From Kordiimonas sediminis (GTDB lineage Bacteria > Pseudomonadota > Alphaproteobacteria > Sphingomonadales > Kordiimonadaceae), in NCBI RefSeq assembly GCF_014656395.1, contig NZ_BNCI01000001.1, positions 310,001 through 374,000 of the forward strand: a stretch of DNA of 64,000 bases, given 5' to 3'. Positions 36,576 through 43,980 of the stretch are shown piece after piece. A program made the position numbers and the translations under genes. The notes under the pieces are model-generated. The model saw only the letters and a list, made by a program, of their open reading frames with translations. It ran no database searches and had not been told where the DNA came from. The stretch's first letter is position 1, and each line of letters starts with the position of its first letter.

Positions 36576-36594
36576 CATGACCAGTTTTGTCATG
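36576..36594. promoter_or_regulatory. Operator near WYL regulator start
   Basis: CATGACCAGTTTTGTCATG is an inverted repeat with arms CATGAC/GTCATG around 7 bases, 52 bases upstream of the WYL ATG and between it and the divergent HNH gene. It shares CATGACC and TTTTG/ATTTG with both arms at 34502-34548. Autoregulation by the WYL protein is the simplest reading. Confidence 0.7.
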
Positions 36595-36663
36595 CCTTGC
36601 TTCGATGCTGCAATCTGGCAAAGACGGGAGAAGTGCAATGCAGATTGGCAAGGGGTAGGGAAA

Positions 36664-37059
36664 ATGTATGTTTCCAATCACGCCACATTTCTTTTGGCAT
36701 TAGTCGCGCAGAGTGATGTTGCAGGCAAAAAAGTAGCTTTGGCACAACAAATAGCCCGAAGTTCAAAGAAAATACGCCGCAAACGTCCGAAAGGTATGGC
36801 TTCCAACAGGAAGAAGATGATCAGGGTAAGGCTGATCTTTGAACAGGGAGGCCTGTGCTACTACTGTGGCATCCGGATTATCATTGGTGACAATCACCCA
36901 AGAGCCGCCACACTTGATCATATTGTGCCGCTAGGGCTTGGCGGCACCAATAAACTCTCTAACCTTGTCATGGCCTGCCGATCCTGCAATGGCGCCAAAG
37001 GATGTAAGTCAGAGAAGAGGTTTAAATCAGAAATGGACCAGGATCGTGCGGGTGGTTAA
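36664..37059 (+). CDS. HNH endonuclease
   Basis: This 131-aa protein has an N-terminal basic helical part (KKIRRKRPKGMASNRKKMIR) and an HNH domain. The zinc knuckle CYYCG is followed by ATLDHIVPLGLGGTNKLSNL and VMACRSCNGAKG. The catalytic His is in DHIVP, the Asn in SNLV, and the second Cys pair in CRSC. It is a DNA nuclease by family. It is divergent from the WYL regulator and its region holds the single operator, so it may be controlled with it. The ATG (MYVSNH) has TAGGGA upstream; a longer frame of 29 codons is less likely. Confidence 0.8.
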   Translation: MYVSNHATFLLALVAQSDVAGKKVALAQQIARSSKKIRRKRPKGMASNRKKMIRVRLIFEQGGLCYYCGIRIIIGDNHPRAATLDHIVPLGLGGTNKLSNLVMACRSCNGAKGCKSEKRFKSEMDQDRAGG

Positions 37060-37357
37060 TGTGCTGATGTGGGCGATATTGATCCTGGTTGGCATTGCCA
37101 GCGTTCGGGCAGACGAATTGGCCCGCTGGTCGTATAGCGCCTATTCAGCGGATATCATCTTCAGGGTCGTAGATGAAACGAGCGCCCCGAAGTGGTATAT
37201 CGGAGAATGTGCAGGGGATATCGCGCCGCTTTCGGGCCGAATTAAACTCTATGAAACCACACGGCGTGGACTAGGGATTACAAAAGTCCAACTAACCTCC
37301 CTCAAACATCAGGCCGATAGAATATTCTGTGTCAAAGATCATGACAGCGTAAAATAG
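37052..37357 (+). CDS. Small exported protein, unknown
   Basis: The frame codes for ~101 aa. The first ~20 residues form a signal peptide (VNVLMWAILILVGIASVRAD) with cleavage expected after VRA. The mature part has two cysteines (GECAGD, IFCVKD) and is beta-like. Start codons GTG at 37052 or 37061 and ATG at 37067 are all possible; the 37052 start overlaps the end of the HNH gene by 8 bases. The family is not recognised. Confidence 0.5.
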   Translation: MVNVLMWAILILVGIASVRADELARWSYSAYSADIIFRVVDETSAPKWYIGECAGDIAPLSGRIKLYETTRRGLGITKVQLTSLKHQADRIFCVKDHDSVK

Positions 37358-37411
37358 TCTTCCCTAACTTCTGTGGGTTGGTTGAGAGGCTTTTGTTAAG
37401 GAGCAAACACG

Positions 37412-37720
37412 GTGAAAGTAAAATCATCTTTTAAAGGCTGCCCTCTAAAATATAAGTGCAATGAAAAATGGGAAGACCTTCAGCGAACGCCAGTTCCGGA
37501 AGTTCGACATTGCAGAGTTTGTGAAAAACCTGTGCACTGGATCAGTAGTGATATGGAACTTTTTGACGCCTGCCAAGAAGGGAAATGCGTTGCATTTTAT
37601 GATTTCTCTACGGATGAATCCTCATTACCAGTCATGGGCACTACATTCGTCAGTGCTGAGGAATATGAAAAGTTGATAGAAGAAATGACGAACCCGCGCG
37701 GCACAATTGCACACCGATAA
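37412..37720 (+). CDS. Zinc-ribbon-like small protein
   Basis: This is a 102-aa protein starting at GTG. It contains FKGCPLKYKCNEKWEDLQRT and VRHCRVCEKPVHWISS, a pattern seen in a widespread family of small proteins with CxxC zinc sites and a C..W..L...RxCxxCxxxV core. Further Cys residues occur at DACQEGKCVAF. The C-terminus is acidic. It may be co-transcribed with the two genes before it. The function is unknown, and no enzymatic motif is visible. Confidence 0.7.
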   Translation: MKVKSSFKGCPLKYKCNEKWEDLQRTPVPEVRHCRVCEKPVHWISSDMELFDACQEGKCVAFYDFSTDESSLPVMGTTFVSAEEYEKLIEEMTNPRGTIAHR

Positions 37721-37723
37721 CAC

Positions 37724-37942
37724 ATGACAGCGAGTGACAATTCGAGATGCAAGGTGCACCTTTGGGAGATGTTAACTAAAGTTAACCTCAAACGAATTTC
37801 GAGAGCTCATAATAATAGGAAACTGCGCTGGCTCATCGAGCAGTCCGGCAGGGACCATTTCCCCATGGAGGCTCGACTTAGCCAGCCCGATGAAGGTGAT
37901 CTTACTTTGAAGTTTTGTCAACAACCTTCAAAGCGTCACTAA
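37724..37942 (+). CDS. Doubtful small ORF
   Basis: A 72-codon frame starts three bases after the zinc-ribbon gene stop. It contains RKLRWLIEQSGRDHFPMEAR, which looks protein-like, but it has no recognised family and no strong ribosome-binding site. It may be a genuine small protein read from the same mRNA or chance. Confidence is low. Confidence 0.25.
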   Translation: MTASDNSRCKVHLWEMLTKVNLKRISRAHNNRKLRWLIEQSGRDHFPMEARLSQPDEGDLTLKFCQQPSKRH

Positions 37943-38161
37943 ATATTGGAATGCTATTAATAGCTGCCTCTATGTCGCTGCTTTTAGCAAAACTTAACAT
38001 AGACGCAATTTTTGCCCTGGAGGATATTGAAGCCCGGTCGCAAATTTCTTATAGAATAAGAGCCGCACCGAGAGGGAGTAGCTTGTCCGTCCCTCTGGAA
38101 ACCCATATGCCGGTCTGTCCTGCGTATATGGCGATGCGGCGGGCCTATCCTGACTTCTCCC

Positions 38162-38250
38162 GGAATTGGACCGGGACTTACTCAGGTTAGTGCCCGACTA
38201 AAAGAGGACCCTCCCGACCTATTCTGGAATTGGACCAGGTCTTACTCGGG
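38162..38250. repeat. Two imperfect 25-base direct repeats
   Basis: GGAATTGGACCGGGACTTAC (38162-38186 with CTCAGG end) and GGAATTGGACCAGGTCTTAC (38226-38250 with CTCGGG end) differ at 3 of 25 positions and are 64 bases apart start to start. They lie in a 38191-38461 stretch without a gene. The function is unknown. Confidence 0.75.
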
Positions 38251-38407
38251 ATGATTTCCCTATGGCAGTGTTGAAACAGGTTTTGACATCGTCATTGATT
38301 CATCGCTCGCGCTAGGCGTTCCTAAAGATTAATTCTGAGGTAAACGTCCTTGCCGGGCGATTTTTTTACACACTTGATCAGACTTAACCTGATCAGAAAT
38401 TAGTATT

Positions 38408-38436
38408 GAAAAAAAATGGCTGTGAATATGGCCATC
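38408..38436 (-). terminator. Terminator downstream of the 62-aa gene
   Basis: On the minus strand ATGGC and GCCAT (extended by GATGGC) pair around ~10 bases and are followed by eight T. It lies just after the stop of the small gene at 38462, supporting that gene as real. Confidence 0.6.
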
Positions 38437-38461
38437 GCAAGCATGGCCAAGTTTTCCTGTC

Positions 38462-38650
38462 CTAATCGAGATTGCAGCCCAAAACTCGTTCCCAGTATCT
38501 TTTCTTCAGCGTTTCCTGGTACTGTATGTCCTCTTTGATTGACTTCATCATCCAATCGAATTCTTCCATACTCAGTTTTGGTCCCTCTGCAAGAATACGC
38601 TCTTGATGTTGGACTCTGGCTAATCTTTGTGCCTTGGATTCTTCAGACAT
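38462..38650 (-). CDS. Small charged helical protein
   Basis: This 62-aa protein starts MSEESKAQRLARVQHQERIL and ends KRYWERVLGCNLD. It is predicted almost wholly helical. AGGAAATAAC precedes the ATG, and a hairpin with a T-run follows the stop, so it looks like a complete one-gene unit. There is no family recognition. It sits on the island between the defence part and the integrase. Confidence 0.55.
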   Translation of the reverse strand: MSEESKAQRLARVQHQERILAEGPKLSMEEFDWMMKSIKEDIQYQETLKKRYWERVLGCNLD

Positions 38651-38765
38651 GTTATTTCCTAATGACCATGATAACTGATCCTAGTAACCACTGTTGAACT
38701 TCTATATCACCTTAGATGAAGTACCAGTAGCCTTTAATAGCTTATACTCTTTGGTGAGGTTTAGA

Positions 38766-38821
38766 GTAGAGGGCAAGAGCGAACAGTCCCGACTAAAAGT
38801 CAGGCTGTCCCTTCCCTCTAC
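38766..38821. other. Two-tier hairpin in a gene-free stretch
   Basis: An 8-bp outer stem (GTAGAGGG/CCCTCTAC) encloses an inner one (ACAGTCCCGACT with AGTCAGGCTGT, one bulge and one mismatch) with an AAA loop. The inner CCCGACTAAAAG also occurs exactly at 38193. It lies in 38651-39044, where I see no supportable gene. It could be an RNA structure, a recombination or transfer site, or a decayed element. Confidence 0.5.
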
Positions 38822-39044
38822 GATCTTGACATACTCTTCGGAGCCGGTCCGTCGTTTGCGGGCCCCTATGTCTCGGCATTGAGCATAGAGATGGTATCTA
38901 GTTGCGACGATAATATGCCTCACCGGGGATCGCGCTTTTACCTTTGAGCCACGCATGGACTTTGACCCCATCCCACAGTAGTCCAGTGACAATGTGCGCT
39001 GCCGTCTTTCAAACCCGACCACACATTGCTAACCACTTGAAGCT

Positions 39045-39227
39045 TTATGCAGCCTCGCGGTGAGTATTTATGAAGTTACTGATTTCTGAAGATTCAACAA
39101 ATCGGCGTGAGCCAAATTTGATACTTTTTAACTCACCACTCGTGATGAGACGATGAATAGTAGCGCGGCTGAGGCGTAAGCGCTGGCATGTTTCAGAAAT
39201 TGTATAAAGGTCTGACTGTGTGTTCAT
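39045..39227 (-). CDS. AlpA/Xis-like excisionase (helix-turn-helix)
   Basis: This 60-aa protein matches the MerR-like helix-turn-helix of AlpA and excisionases: YTISETCQRLRLSRATIHRL, then ITSGELKSIKFGSRRFVESSE. Such proteins act as directionality factors or integrase activators. It lies upstream of the 38462 gene and is in the same direction as int, 1.1 kb away. The ATG is preceded by AGGAGAATGCT. It probably controls excision of the island together with the integrase. Confidence 0.85.
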   Translation of the reverse strand: MNTQSDLYTISETCQRLRLSRATIHRLITSGELKSIKFGSRRFVESSEISNFINTHREAA

Positions 39228-39317
39228 AGCATTCTCCTATGTTCTAGGTGTCGCTATGATAGGCACATTAGATATTCTAATATCAAACAGGTAAAAAGGG
39301 GAAAGTACAGAGTAATT

Positions 39318-40181
39318 TTACCCTTCTGATTTTGAAGGAACATTTCTCAAAAAATTTCTCGTCAAAGTATCTGGACTTTGAGCTTTTCCAAATTTTTTAG
39401 TCAGTGATTTATGGAGCTTCTCAACCTGCTCATTTGGCCGCATATCCTTTGATATCTCACCATTCAAAGCCAAAATTGCTATTTCTTTGTAAACATCTTG
39501 GGCCGGTATAATTGGCTTTCTGCCCTGCAGTTTAAGCTGTTGTGGGGTACTTGTCTCGTCAAGTTTCATATGAATATTTTTTAGATCAACCACAATGGAG
39601 CTAAAGCATCTTGCTATGATGGGGGTAGGAAATAAAGTCAGCAATTCTGAAGTTAACAATTGAATGTTTTTGAGTATGCAATTTTCGCGTAATGACTTAG
39701 CGTCTATAACCGGAAGGTCAAAAGCTTCAAGCATTTTATCTAATGGACAGAATAAATTGCTTCCAACAATACTTTGATTAACAAGAAGACCTGACAAGGA
39801 AATGTGTGACCATAGAGCAGCGGGTATTTCTCTGGAGTGAATAGTAGCTTTATCCGGTCTGTCCATTTTACTGGAATGATGTGAAATCACGATTTCTGCA
39901 CTTGCACTTAAAGTTCCCTGGATGAGGGCATTTTTTATTTCTGCAAGAGCCTTCTCCGCAGCATCTTTTTTTATTTTATCTGGGTCTTCATCATGGACAC
40001 GAAGTCCTTTGTCTCCAATCATAACTCTTGATTCCCACAACGTATGCAGATCTTGAGGCACCCCCAAGAGCAGTTCGAGTTCCCTTGTGGTCGGAGGCAC
40101 TCCAAAAGCTACCCAAAACACTGCCTGCCTCAGATCACAATACTTTGTGGGTTCAAGCTGTATTTCATTGTCGTTCATCAT
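39318..40181 (-). CDS. Hypothetical protein coupled to integrase
   Basis: This is a 287-aa protein with an ATG that overlaps the integrase stop (TGATG), so it is made from the same mRNA. The N-terminal half has YCDLRQAVFWVAFGVPPTTRE, and the C-terminus ends with a helical segment (LHKSLTKKFGKAQSPDTLTR). The middle has AASAEIVISHHSSKMDR-like sequence and a beta-like region. I recognise no domain. Genes of this size coupled to integrases of genomic islands are common but uncharacterised. A role in integration control is inference. Confidence 0.65.
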   Translation of the reverse strand: MMNDNEIQLEPTKYCDLRQAVFWVAFGVPPTTRELELLLGVPQDLHTLWESRVMIGDKGLRVHDEDPDKIKKDAAEKALAEIKNALIQGTLSASAEIVISHHSSKMDRPDKATIHSREIPAALWSHISLSGLLVNQSIVGSNLFCPLDKMLEAFDLPVIDAKSLRENCILKNIQLLTSELLTLFPTPIIARCFSSIVVDLKNIHMKLDETSTPQQLKLQGRKPIIPAQDVYKEIAILALNGEISKDMRPNEQVEKLHKSLTKKFGKAQSPDTLTRNFLRNVPSKSEG

Positions 40182-41422
40182 CACTGTACCTTCATAAGAC
40201 CAATACCAATAACCATAGATTCATCAACATTGGCCTTAGAACAATACCCAGCCCAAGCCTTCATCACTGGTCGACGTTTCTCTAGAAGGTTGGAACGATG
40301 GTAGGCTGCCTCAACCTTGTCTTCCAACTGATGCGCCAAGCACTTCTCAATGACATTGCGCGGATAATTAGTTTGCTCCCCCGCCCAGTCCCTGAAACTT
40401 GAACGGAAGCCATGAACTGTTGCCTTTGGTATCTTCCTGTCTCGCAACTGTTTTGTAAGAGTCATATCGGAAAGGGGTTTACCGTCTCGCATACCAGGAA
40501 ACACATAACTGTTGCCTGCGAGCTTGGGCAGTGCCTGCAAAATATCCATAGCCTCCTGGCTCAAGGGCACAACATGCTCTCTACCCGCTTTCATTCTCTC
40601 TGCAGGAATAGTCCATGTCTTGGCGTCCAAATCTATCTCGTCCCAGGTGGCCAATCTCACCTCTGCGCTTCTGGCCGCTGTTAGAATGAGGAAATTGAGG
40701 GCTTTGGCTCCCATCGACTCACTTTCCCGCAGATCCCAAACCAGGGCAGACACTTCCTGATAAGGCATTGCAGTCATATGCTTGACCTTTCGAAGAGCGG
40801 ATGGCGCAGGAAGCAGCTCACTAAGATGGCCTGTCCAGCGCGCTGGGTTATCACCCTGCCTAAACCCCTGCACAGTCGCCCAGTCCAAAATGCGCTCCAC
40901 ACGTCCTCTGACCCGTGTTGCTGTCTCAGTCTTGGACCGCCAGATCGGATCAAGAACCCGCATAATGAGAGCGGTATCAATCTGGTCAACAGGCGTTTTA
41001 CCTATAACAGGTGTCGCATAACGCTCAAGTGACCCTTCCCACTGCGTAAGTGACTTCGTTCCTTTCCATGCGCTGGCATGTGACTTCAGAAACGCATTCC
41101 TACACTCATCAAAAGATTTACAAGTGTCCTGTTGTGCCCGTAGGGCCTCTTTGCGGGCCTTTCTTGCCTCAATAGGATCAATACCCTCACTCAGCATGGT
41201 TCGGCATTCACTCGCCTTTTGCCGAGCCTGTGCAAGACTTACATCTTTTACTGGCCCAAGTCCCATTTCACGCGACCGGCCATTCAACATGAAACGGAAC
41301 TGCCAGGACTTGCTACCGCCTTTGCTAACCTGCAGCCTTAACCCAGCGCCGTCAACATAGGACCCCGGCTCCGAAATTGCTGAAATAGCTCTTGCAGAGA
41401 GCTTATTGATACCTCGAGCCAT
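40181..41422 (-). CDS. int: Tyrosine-type site-specific integrase (DUF4102 arm domain)
   Basis: This 413-aa protein catalyses integration of the island into tRNA-Ser. The arm-binding DUF4102 domain is at residues ~1-90 (MARGINKLSARAISAI, FMLNGRSREMGLGPVKDVSL), then the core-binding domain (~95-190). The catalytic domain shows Arg in TAARSAEVRLATWDEIDLD, HGFRSSFRDWA (His-x-x-Arg), LAHQ and the nucleophile Tyr in AAYHRSNLLEKRRPVM. All catalytic positions are present, so it should be active. The gene starts 157 bases before the attR core and reads away from it. Hairpin and arm-type repeats lie in its leader. Confidence 0.95.
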   Translation of the reverse strand: MARGINKLSARAISAISEPGSYVDGAGLRLQVSKGGSKSWQFRFMLNGRSREMGLGPVKDVSLAQARQKASECRTMLSEGIDPIEARKARKEALRAQQDTCKSFDECRNAFLKSHASAWKGTKSLTQWEGSLERYATPVIGKTPVDQIDTALIMRVLDPIWRSKTETATRVRGRVERILDWATVQGFRQGDNPARWTGHLSELLPAPSALRKVKHMTAMPYQEVSALVWDLRESESMGAKALNFLILTAARSAEVRLATWDEIDLDAKTWTIPAERMKAGREHVVPLSQEAMDILQALPKLAGNSYVFPGMRDGKPLSDMTLTKQLRDRKIPKATVHGFRSSFRDWAGEQTNYPRNVIEKCLAHQLEDKVEAAYHRSNLLEKRRPVMKAWAGYCSKANVDESMVIGIGLMKVQ

Positions 41423-41439
41423 GTTTCATCCTGAATCTC

Positions 41440-41461
41440 TACCCCCAAATTGACCCCCAAA
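41440..41461 (+). repeat. Right arm-type repeats
   Basis: TACCCCCAAA and GACCCCCAAA with a 12-base period lie in the leader of int, 119-140 bases from attR. They copy the pair at 11175-11196 near attL. Confidence 0.65.
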
Positions 41462-41500
41462 TGATTCTGCGTATATAGTATATTTCAGGAAACATGGTGA

Positions 41501-41525
41501 AACAAGGTGATTGTATCATCTTGTT
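41501..41525. promoter_or_regulatory. Inverted repeat between int and attR
   Basis: AACAAGGTGAT and ATCATCTTGTT pair (10 of 11) around a TGT centre, in the AT-rich 41462-41579 leader. The position between the integrase promoter and attR suggests a protein-binding site (for example Xis) or a hairpin. No binding data are available. Confidence 0.5.
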
Positions 41526-41579
41526 ATTATTACAGTATTTTTTACATTCTGAAACAATCTGAAAATCAGGTTATAAGGA

Positions 41580-41596
41580 CTTCCGCTCCTCCATAG
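41580..41596 (+). repeat. attR core
   Basis: This is an identical copy of the 17-base attL core, CTTCCGCTCCTCCATAG, including a fragment of the tRNA-Ser 3' end. It marks the right edge of the island; from here to 41893 I see only non-coding sequence and no convincing gene. Confidence 0.9.
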
Positions 41597-41893
41597 TCTT
41601 ATCTTCTATTTACCGCATCTCAAAACAGCTACTTATGGTGCTTCCATTATCATGGTTGCCTTTGCTGCACCGTCATGTCTGCAGGCAATCTTGATGGAGA
41701 TTTACACAGGCGCCTGTTCCTTCATCTATGAACCGTGTGAAAGATATGAAAAGGTGACGGATGCGAAATTTCCTATTGTCCACGACGGTTATTGCTGCTG
41801 ATATTCCTGCGCTACTGGCAGGGGGTAATATGAAGGCTGGTTCAGCCGCGAAAATTGATCCCAAATGTCCGTGATAAGCCCTGGAGCAACTGT

Positions 41894-43144
41894 ATGATCA
41901 GATTTCTCGTAACCTGCATTCTGTCTTTTACACTCCTCTTACACACTGTGGGGATAATGGCTGAAGACGAGGGGTCACCCACGGCAACTCTCACGGAACT
42001 GCGTGCAGAATTTGATGCGCTTGTGGATATCCCCGTTCAGATGGACTTTGCAAATTTTTGGCAAGATCTGTCCCGCGAGCACGCTGGCGACAAAATCGCC
42101 CTTACTCAGCTTCGACAAAAACTGGATGACACCGAGGAAACCGGAAATACCTGCCACGATACCGCCCTTAGGGAAATGAAGGTTCTGAGCCAGATAGCTT
42201 CGGAACGGTTTGAACTATTACAGACCCTGCAGAAGGGTAAATCCCCTTATAAAGGCACATTCACCCAATTGCCAAACGGGACAGCATGGTACAAACACTG
42301 GCTGAAAAGCTGGCTAACATCGGATGTATCGCCTGAAACCCTGAAAGCTATCGCGCTGAATGACATTGCGCAGGCGCGTGCCAAACGCAAAATACTGGAT
42401 GCAAGTAGCCTTCCAGAGAATAGCCGCACTTTTGCGGCATCAGACCATGCTGGTATCGTCGCGGCGTTCCGCACGCGCGAGCGAACAGTCCTTAAGCATT
42501 TACCCAACGTCATTGCCTCCGAGTTCCAGGCACCGCCTGTTAAGATCGTGCCGTCGACATTTCCAAAATCATTTCCGGCACCGGGTGTCTACAACATGAT
42601 GACAAACGAATTCATCTACCACCTTGCCGGGGATACCCTGCCCGACAGATATATGGACTGGCTATTTCTGCATGAAGCGATCCCGGGGCACCATTATCAG
42701 TTTCATTTCAGAACCAGTAACAGGGCTTGTGACCTGCCGCCTGCGTCCCAATCTACTGTTCTGGGCGAAGGGTGGGGAGCCTACACAGAAACTCTTGGCA
42801 GTACACTCGGTCTCTACACCGATAAATCAAGTGCAGCCTATGCCCTTGACTGGCAGGAAATGCGGGCCGTACGTGTCCTGATTGACATTGGCATCCACTA
42901 TGAAGGATGGTCAGATGATCAGGCACGAGACGTCTGGATGACCTATATCCCCAACCAGACAGACATAATGGAACGGGAGATCAACCGCATCCATAATTGG
43001 CCCGTGCAGGTCATCACCTACGTTTTTGGAAAGGCAGTAGTACAAACCTTTACTGAAAAAAAGCTATCTTTGAACCCCGACCGCCCCCTTGCTGAGATAC
43101 ACGCAGAATTTCTGGCGCATCCATCGGCGGCACTATTTTACTAG
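41894..43144 (+). CDS. Short DUF885-family putative metallopeptidase, exported
   Basis: The 416-aa protein has an N-terminal signal peptide (MIRFLVTCILSFTLLLHTVG) and the C-terminal core of the DUF885 family. The likely zinc site is FLHEAIPGHHYQFHF (HExxxGHH, near residue 263), followed by EGWGAYTETLG. Usual DUF885 proteins are ~580-600 aa; this one lacks about 170 residues upstream of the core. It could be a natural short form or an N-terminally reduced copy, since it sits just outside the island. GGAG lies about 9 bases before the ATG. The substrate is unknown. Confidence 0.85.
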   Translation: MIRFLVTCILSFTLLLHTVGIMAEDEGSPTATLTELRAEFDALVDIPVQMDFANFWQDLSREHAGDKIALTQLRQKLDDTEETGNTCHDTALREMKVLSQIASERFELLQTLQKGKSPYKGTFTQLPNGTAWYKHWLKSWLTSDVSPETLKAIALNDIAQARAKRKILDASSLPENSRTFAASDHAGIVAAFRTRERTVLKHLPNVIASEFQAPPVKIVPSTFPKSFPAPGVYNMMTNEFIYHLAGDTLPDRYMDWLFLHEAIPGHHYQFHFRTSNRACDLPPASQSTVLGEGWGAYTETLGSTLGLYTDKSSAAYALDWQEMRAVRVLIDIGIHYEGWSDDQARDVWMTYIPNQTDIMEREINRIHNWPVQVITYVFGKAVVQTFTEKKLSLNPDRPLAEIHAEFLAHPSAALFY

Positions 43145-43206
43145 AATATGATCAGAGCAATTTGCCGCCACCCAAGACCACTGCAAATCATAGTTTGATA
43201 GCCAGG

Positions 43207-43650
43207 CTAGGATAAACTTGGCAATATAAATACCCGGCGGGCATAATCCGTTGTCAGCACGTCAGGCGGATAGTACCGCCCGAGAATGCCGGAGTCTTTT
43301 TCAAACAAGTCTGGATTATCTGATTTGAAAGCAGCGAAACTGTCATAGCCCCCAGCACGTTCCATCCTTTCATTAATCAACACCATGAAGAACCAGCTAA
43401 TGGTTTCATGATATTTATCCGTCAGTCCGTGTTTGACCGTAAGCGCCTTCAGCCCAGTCGTATAGGCCTCCACTGCCCGCGCAAGCGGCATCGCCTCTAA
43501 ATACACATAGGCAAGGCGCACGTGCTGTTCATGGCTAAAACTTTCCAGCGCCAGCGTCATATCTTCAAAGGCCTCCATAAAATCTGCGCCCATTAATATT
43601 GCTGCATCCTGGAAGGATGTCAGCGTGCTTTCTTCCTGTAGATTTGACAC
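43207..43650 (-). CDS. Conserved helical protein, unknown
   Basis: This 147-aa protein is wholly helical and contains FSHEQHVRLAYVYLEAMPLA, then KYHETISWFFMVLINERMER and PDLFEKDSGILGRYYPPDVL. The pattern HxxHxRxAxxYL...YHET...W is one I have seen in uncharacterised bacterial proteins, but I cannot name a family or function. It ends YYPPDVLTTDYARRVFILPS. It is followed upstream by the short regulator-like gene in the same direction, 33 bases away, so they may share an mRNA. Confidence 0.7.
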   Translation of the reverse strand: MSNLQEESTLTSFQDAAILMGADFMEAFEDMTLALESFSHEQHVRLAYVYLEAMPLARAVEAYTTGLKALTVKHGLTDKYHETISWFFMVLINERMERAGGYDSFAAFKSDNPDLFEKDSGILGRYYPPDVLTTDYARRVFILPSLS

Positions 43651-43683
43651 ACTATTTTCCTTTCTTCCGGCTTGCCAAGAGGC

Positions 43684-43980
43684 TCAAACCTGATCAATCT
43701 CGGTCAGACGATGACTGTCTGCGGCCTGCAGTTCACAGTCATAGACATCTTTCAGCTTCTCGATAACCTCCCGCAGTTCCGCCCGAACAAACGGTGATTT
43801 CCCTTCAAACGCATGAAGCACAATGCCTTCCAAAAGGTCACCCAGCGACAGGTCCGCATATTCCGCAAACCCTTTCAAGACTTTGACCAAGGACTTTTCC
43901 ATACGAACACCGGTTTGGATTCGCTCCACTTTCTTAAGCGGTGCGGCTTTTGCGCCCGCTTTATCGTTACTACCCGTCAT
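43684..43980 (-). CDS. Small protein, possible ribbon-helix-helix type
   Basis: This ~98-aa protein contains RIQTGVRMEKSLVKVLKGFA, then EYADLSLGDLLEGIVLHAFEG, which resembles the beta-strand plus two helices of a ribbon-helix-helix regulator, followed by a Lys/Glu helix and an acidic tail (DSHRLTEIDQV). The family is not certain. The ATG at 43980 has GGAG six bases upstream; earlier Met codons are also open. It precedes the 147-aa gene in the same direction. Confidence 0.6.
   Translation of the reverse strand: MTGSNDKAGAKAAPLKKVERIQTGVRMEKSLVKVLKGFAEYADLSLGDLLEGIVLHAFEGKSPFVRAELREVIEKLKDVYDCELQAADSHRLTEIDQV

Larger units (their letters stand above)
11119..41596. mobile_element. Integrated genomic island in tRNA-Ser carrying defence genes
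   Basis: A 17-bp direct repeat bounds the element: one copy in the tRNA-Ser 3' end, one 150 bases upstream of the integrase start. Inside are a DUF4102-type tyrosine integrase, an AlpA/Xis-like protein, and paired TACCCCCAAA-type repeats near both ends that look like integrase arm sites. The cargo includes type III R-M, McrBC, several helicases, an Hsp70-like ATPase, a WYL regulator and an HNH nuclease. There are no conjugation, phage structural or replication genes, so it is an integrative island that would depend on a helper for transfer. An IS3 remnant lies near the left end. The integrase sits at the end away from the tRNA. Confidence 0.93.

Noticed and set aside
37915-38190. 91-codon frame with a hydrophobic start
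   Set aside because: Starts at TTG inside another doubtful frame, runs through the repeat region, and has no family match.
38694-39022. Overlapping frames on both strands (62 and 106 codons) and a short frame containing GLLWDGVKVHAWLKGK
   Set aside because: No ribosome-binding site, no family, and the strands conflict; at most a decayed gene. Not called.
11045-41596. Treating the island as a prophage
   Set aside because: No capsid, terminase, tail, lysis or phage replication genes are present.
41761-41874. 37-codon frame after attR
   Set aside because: Short, with no ribosome-binding site or recognised sequence; probably chance.
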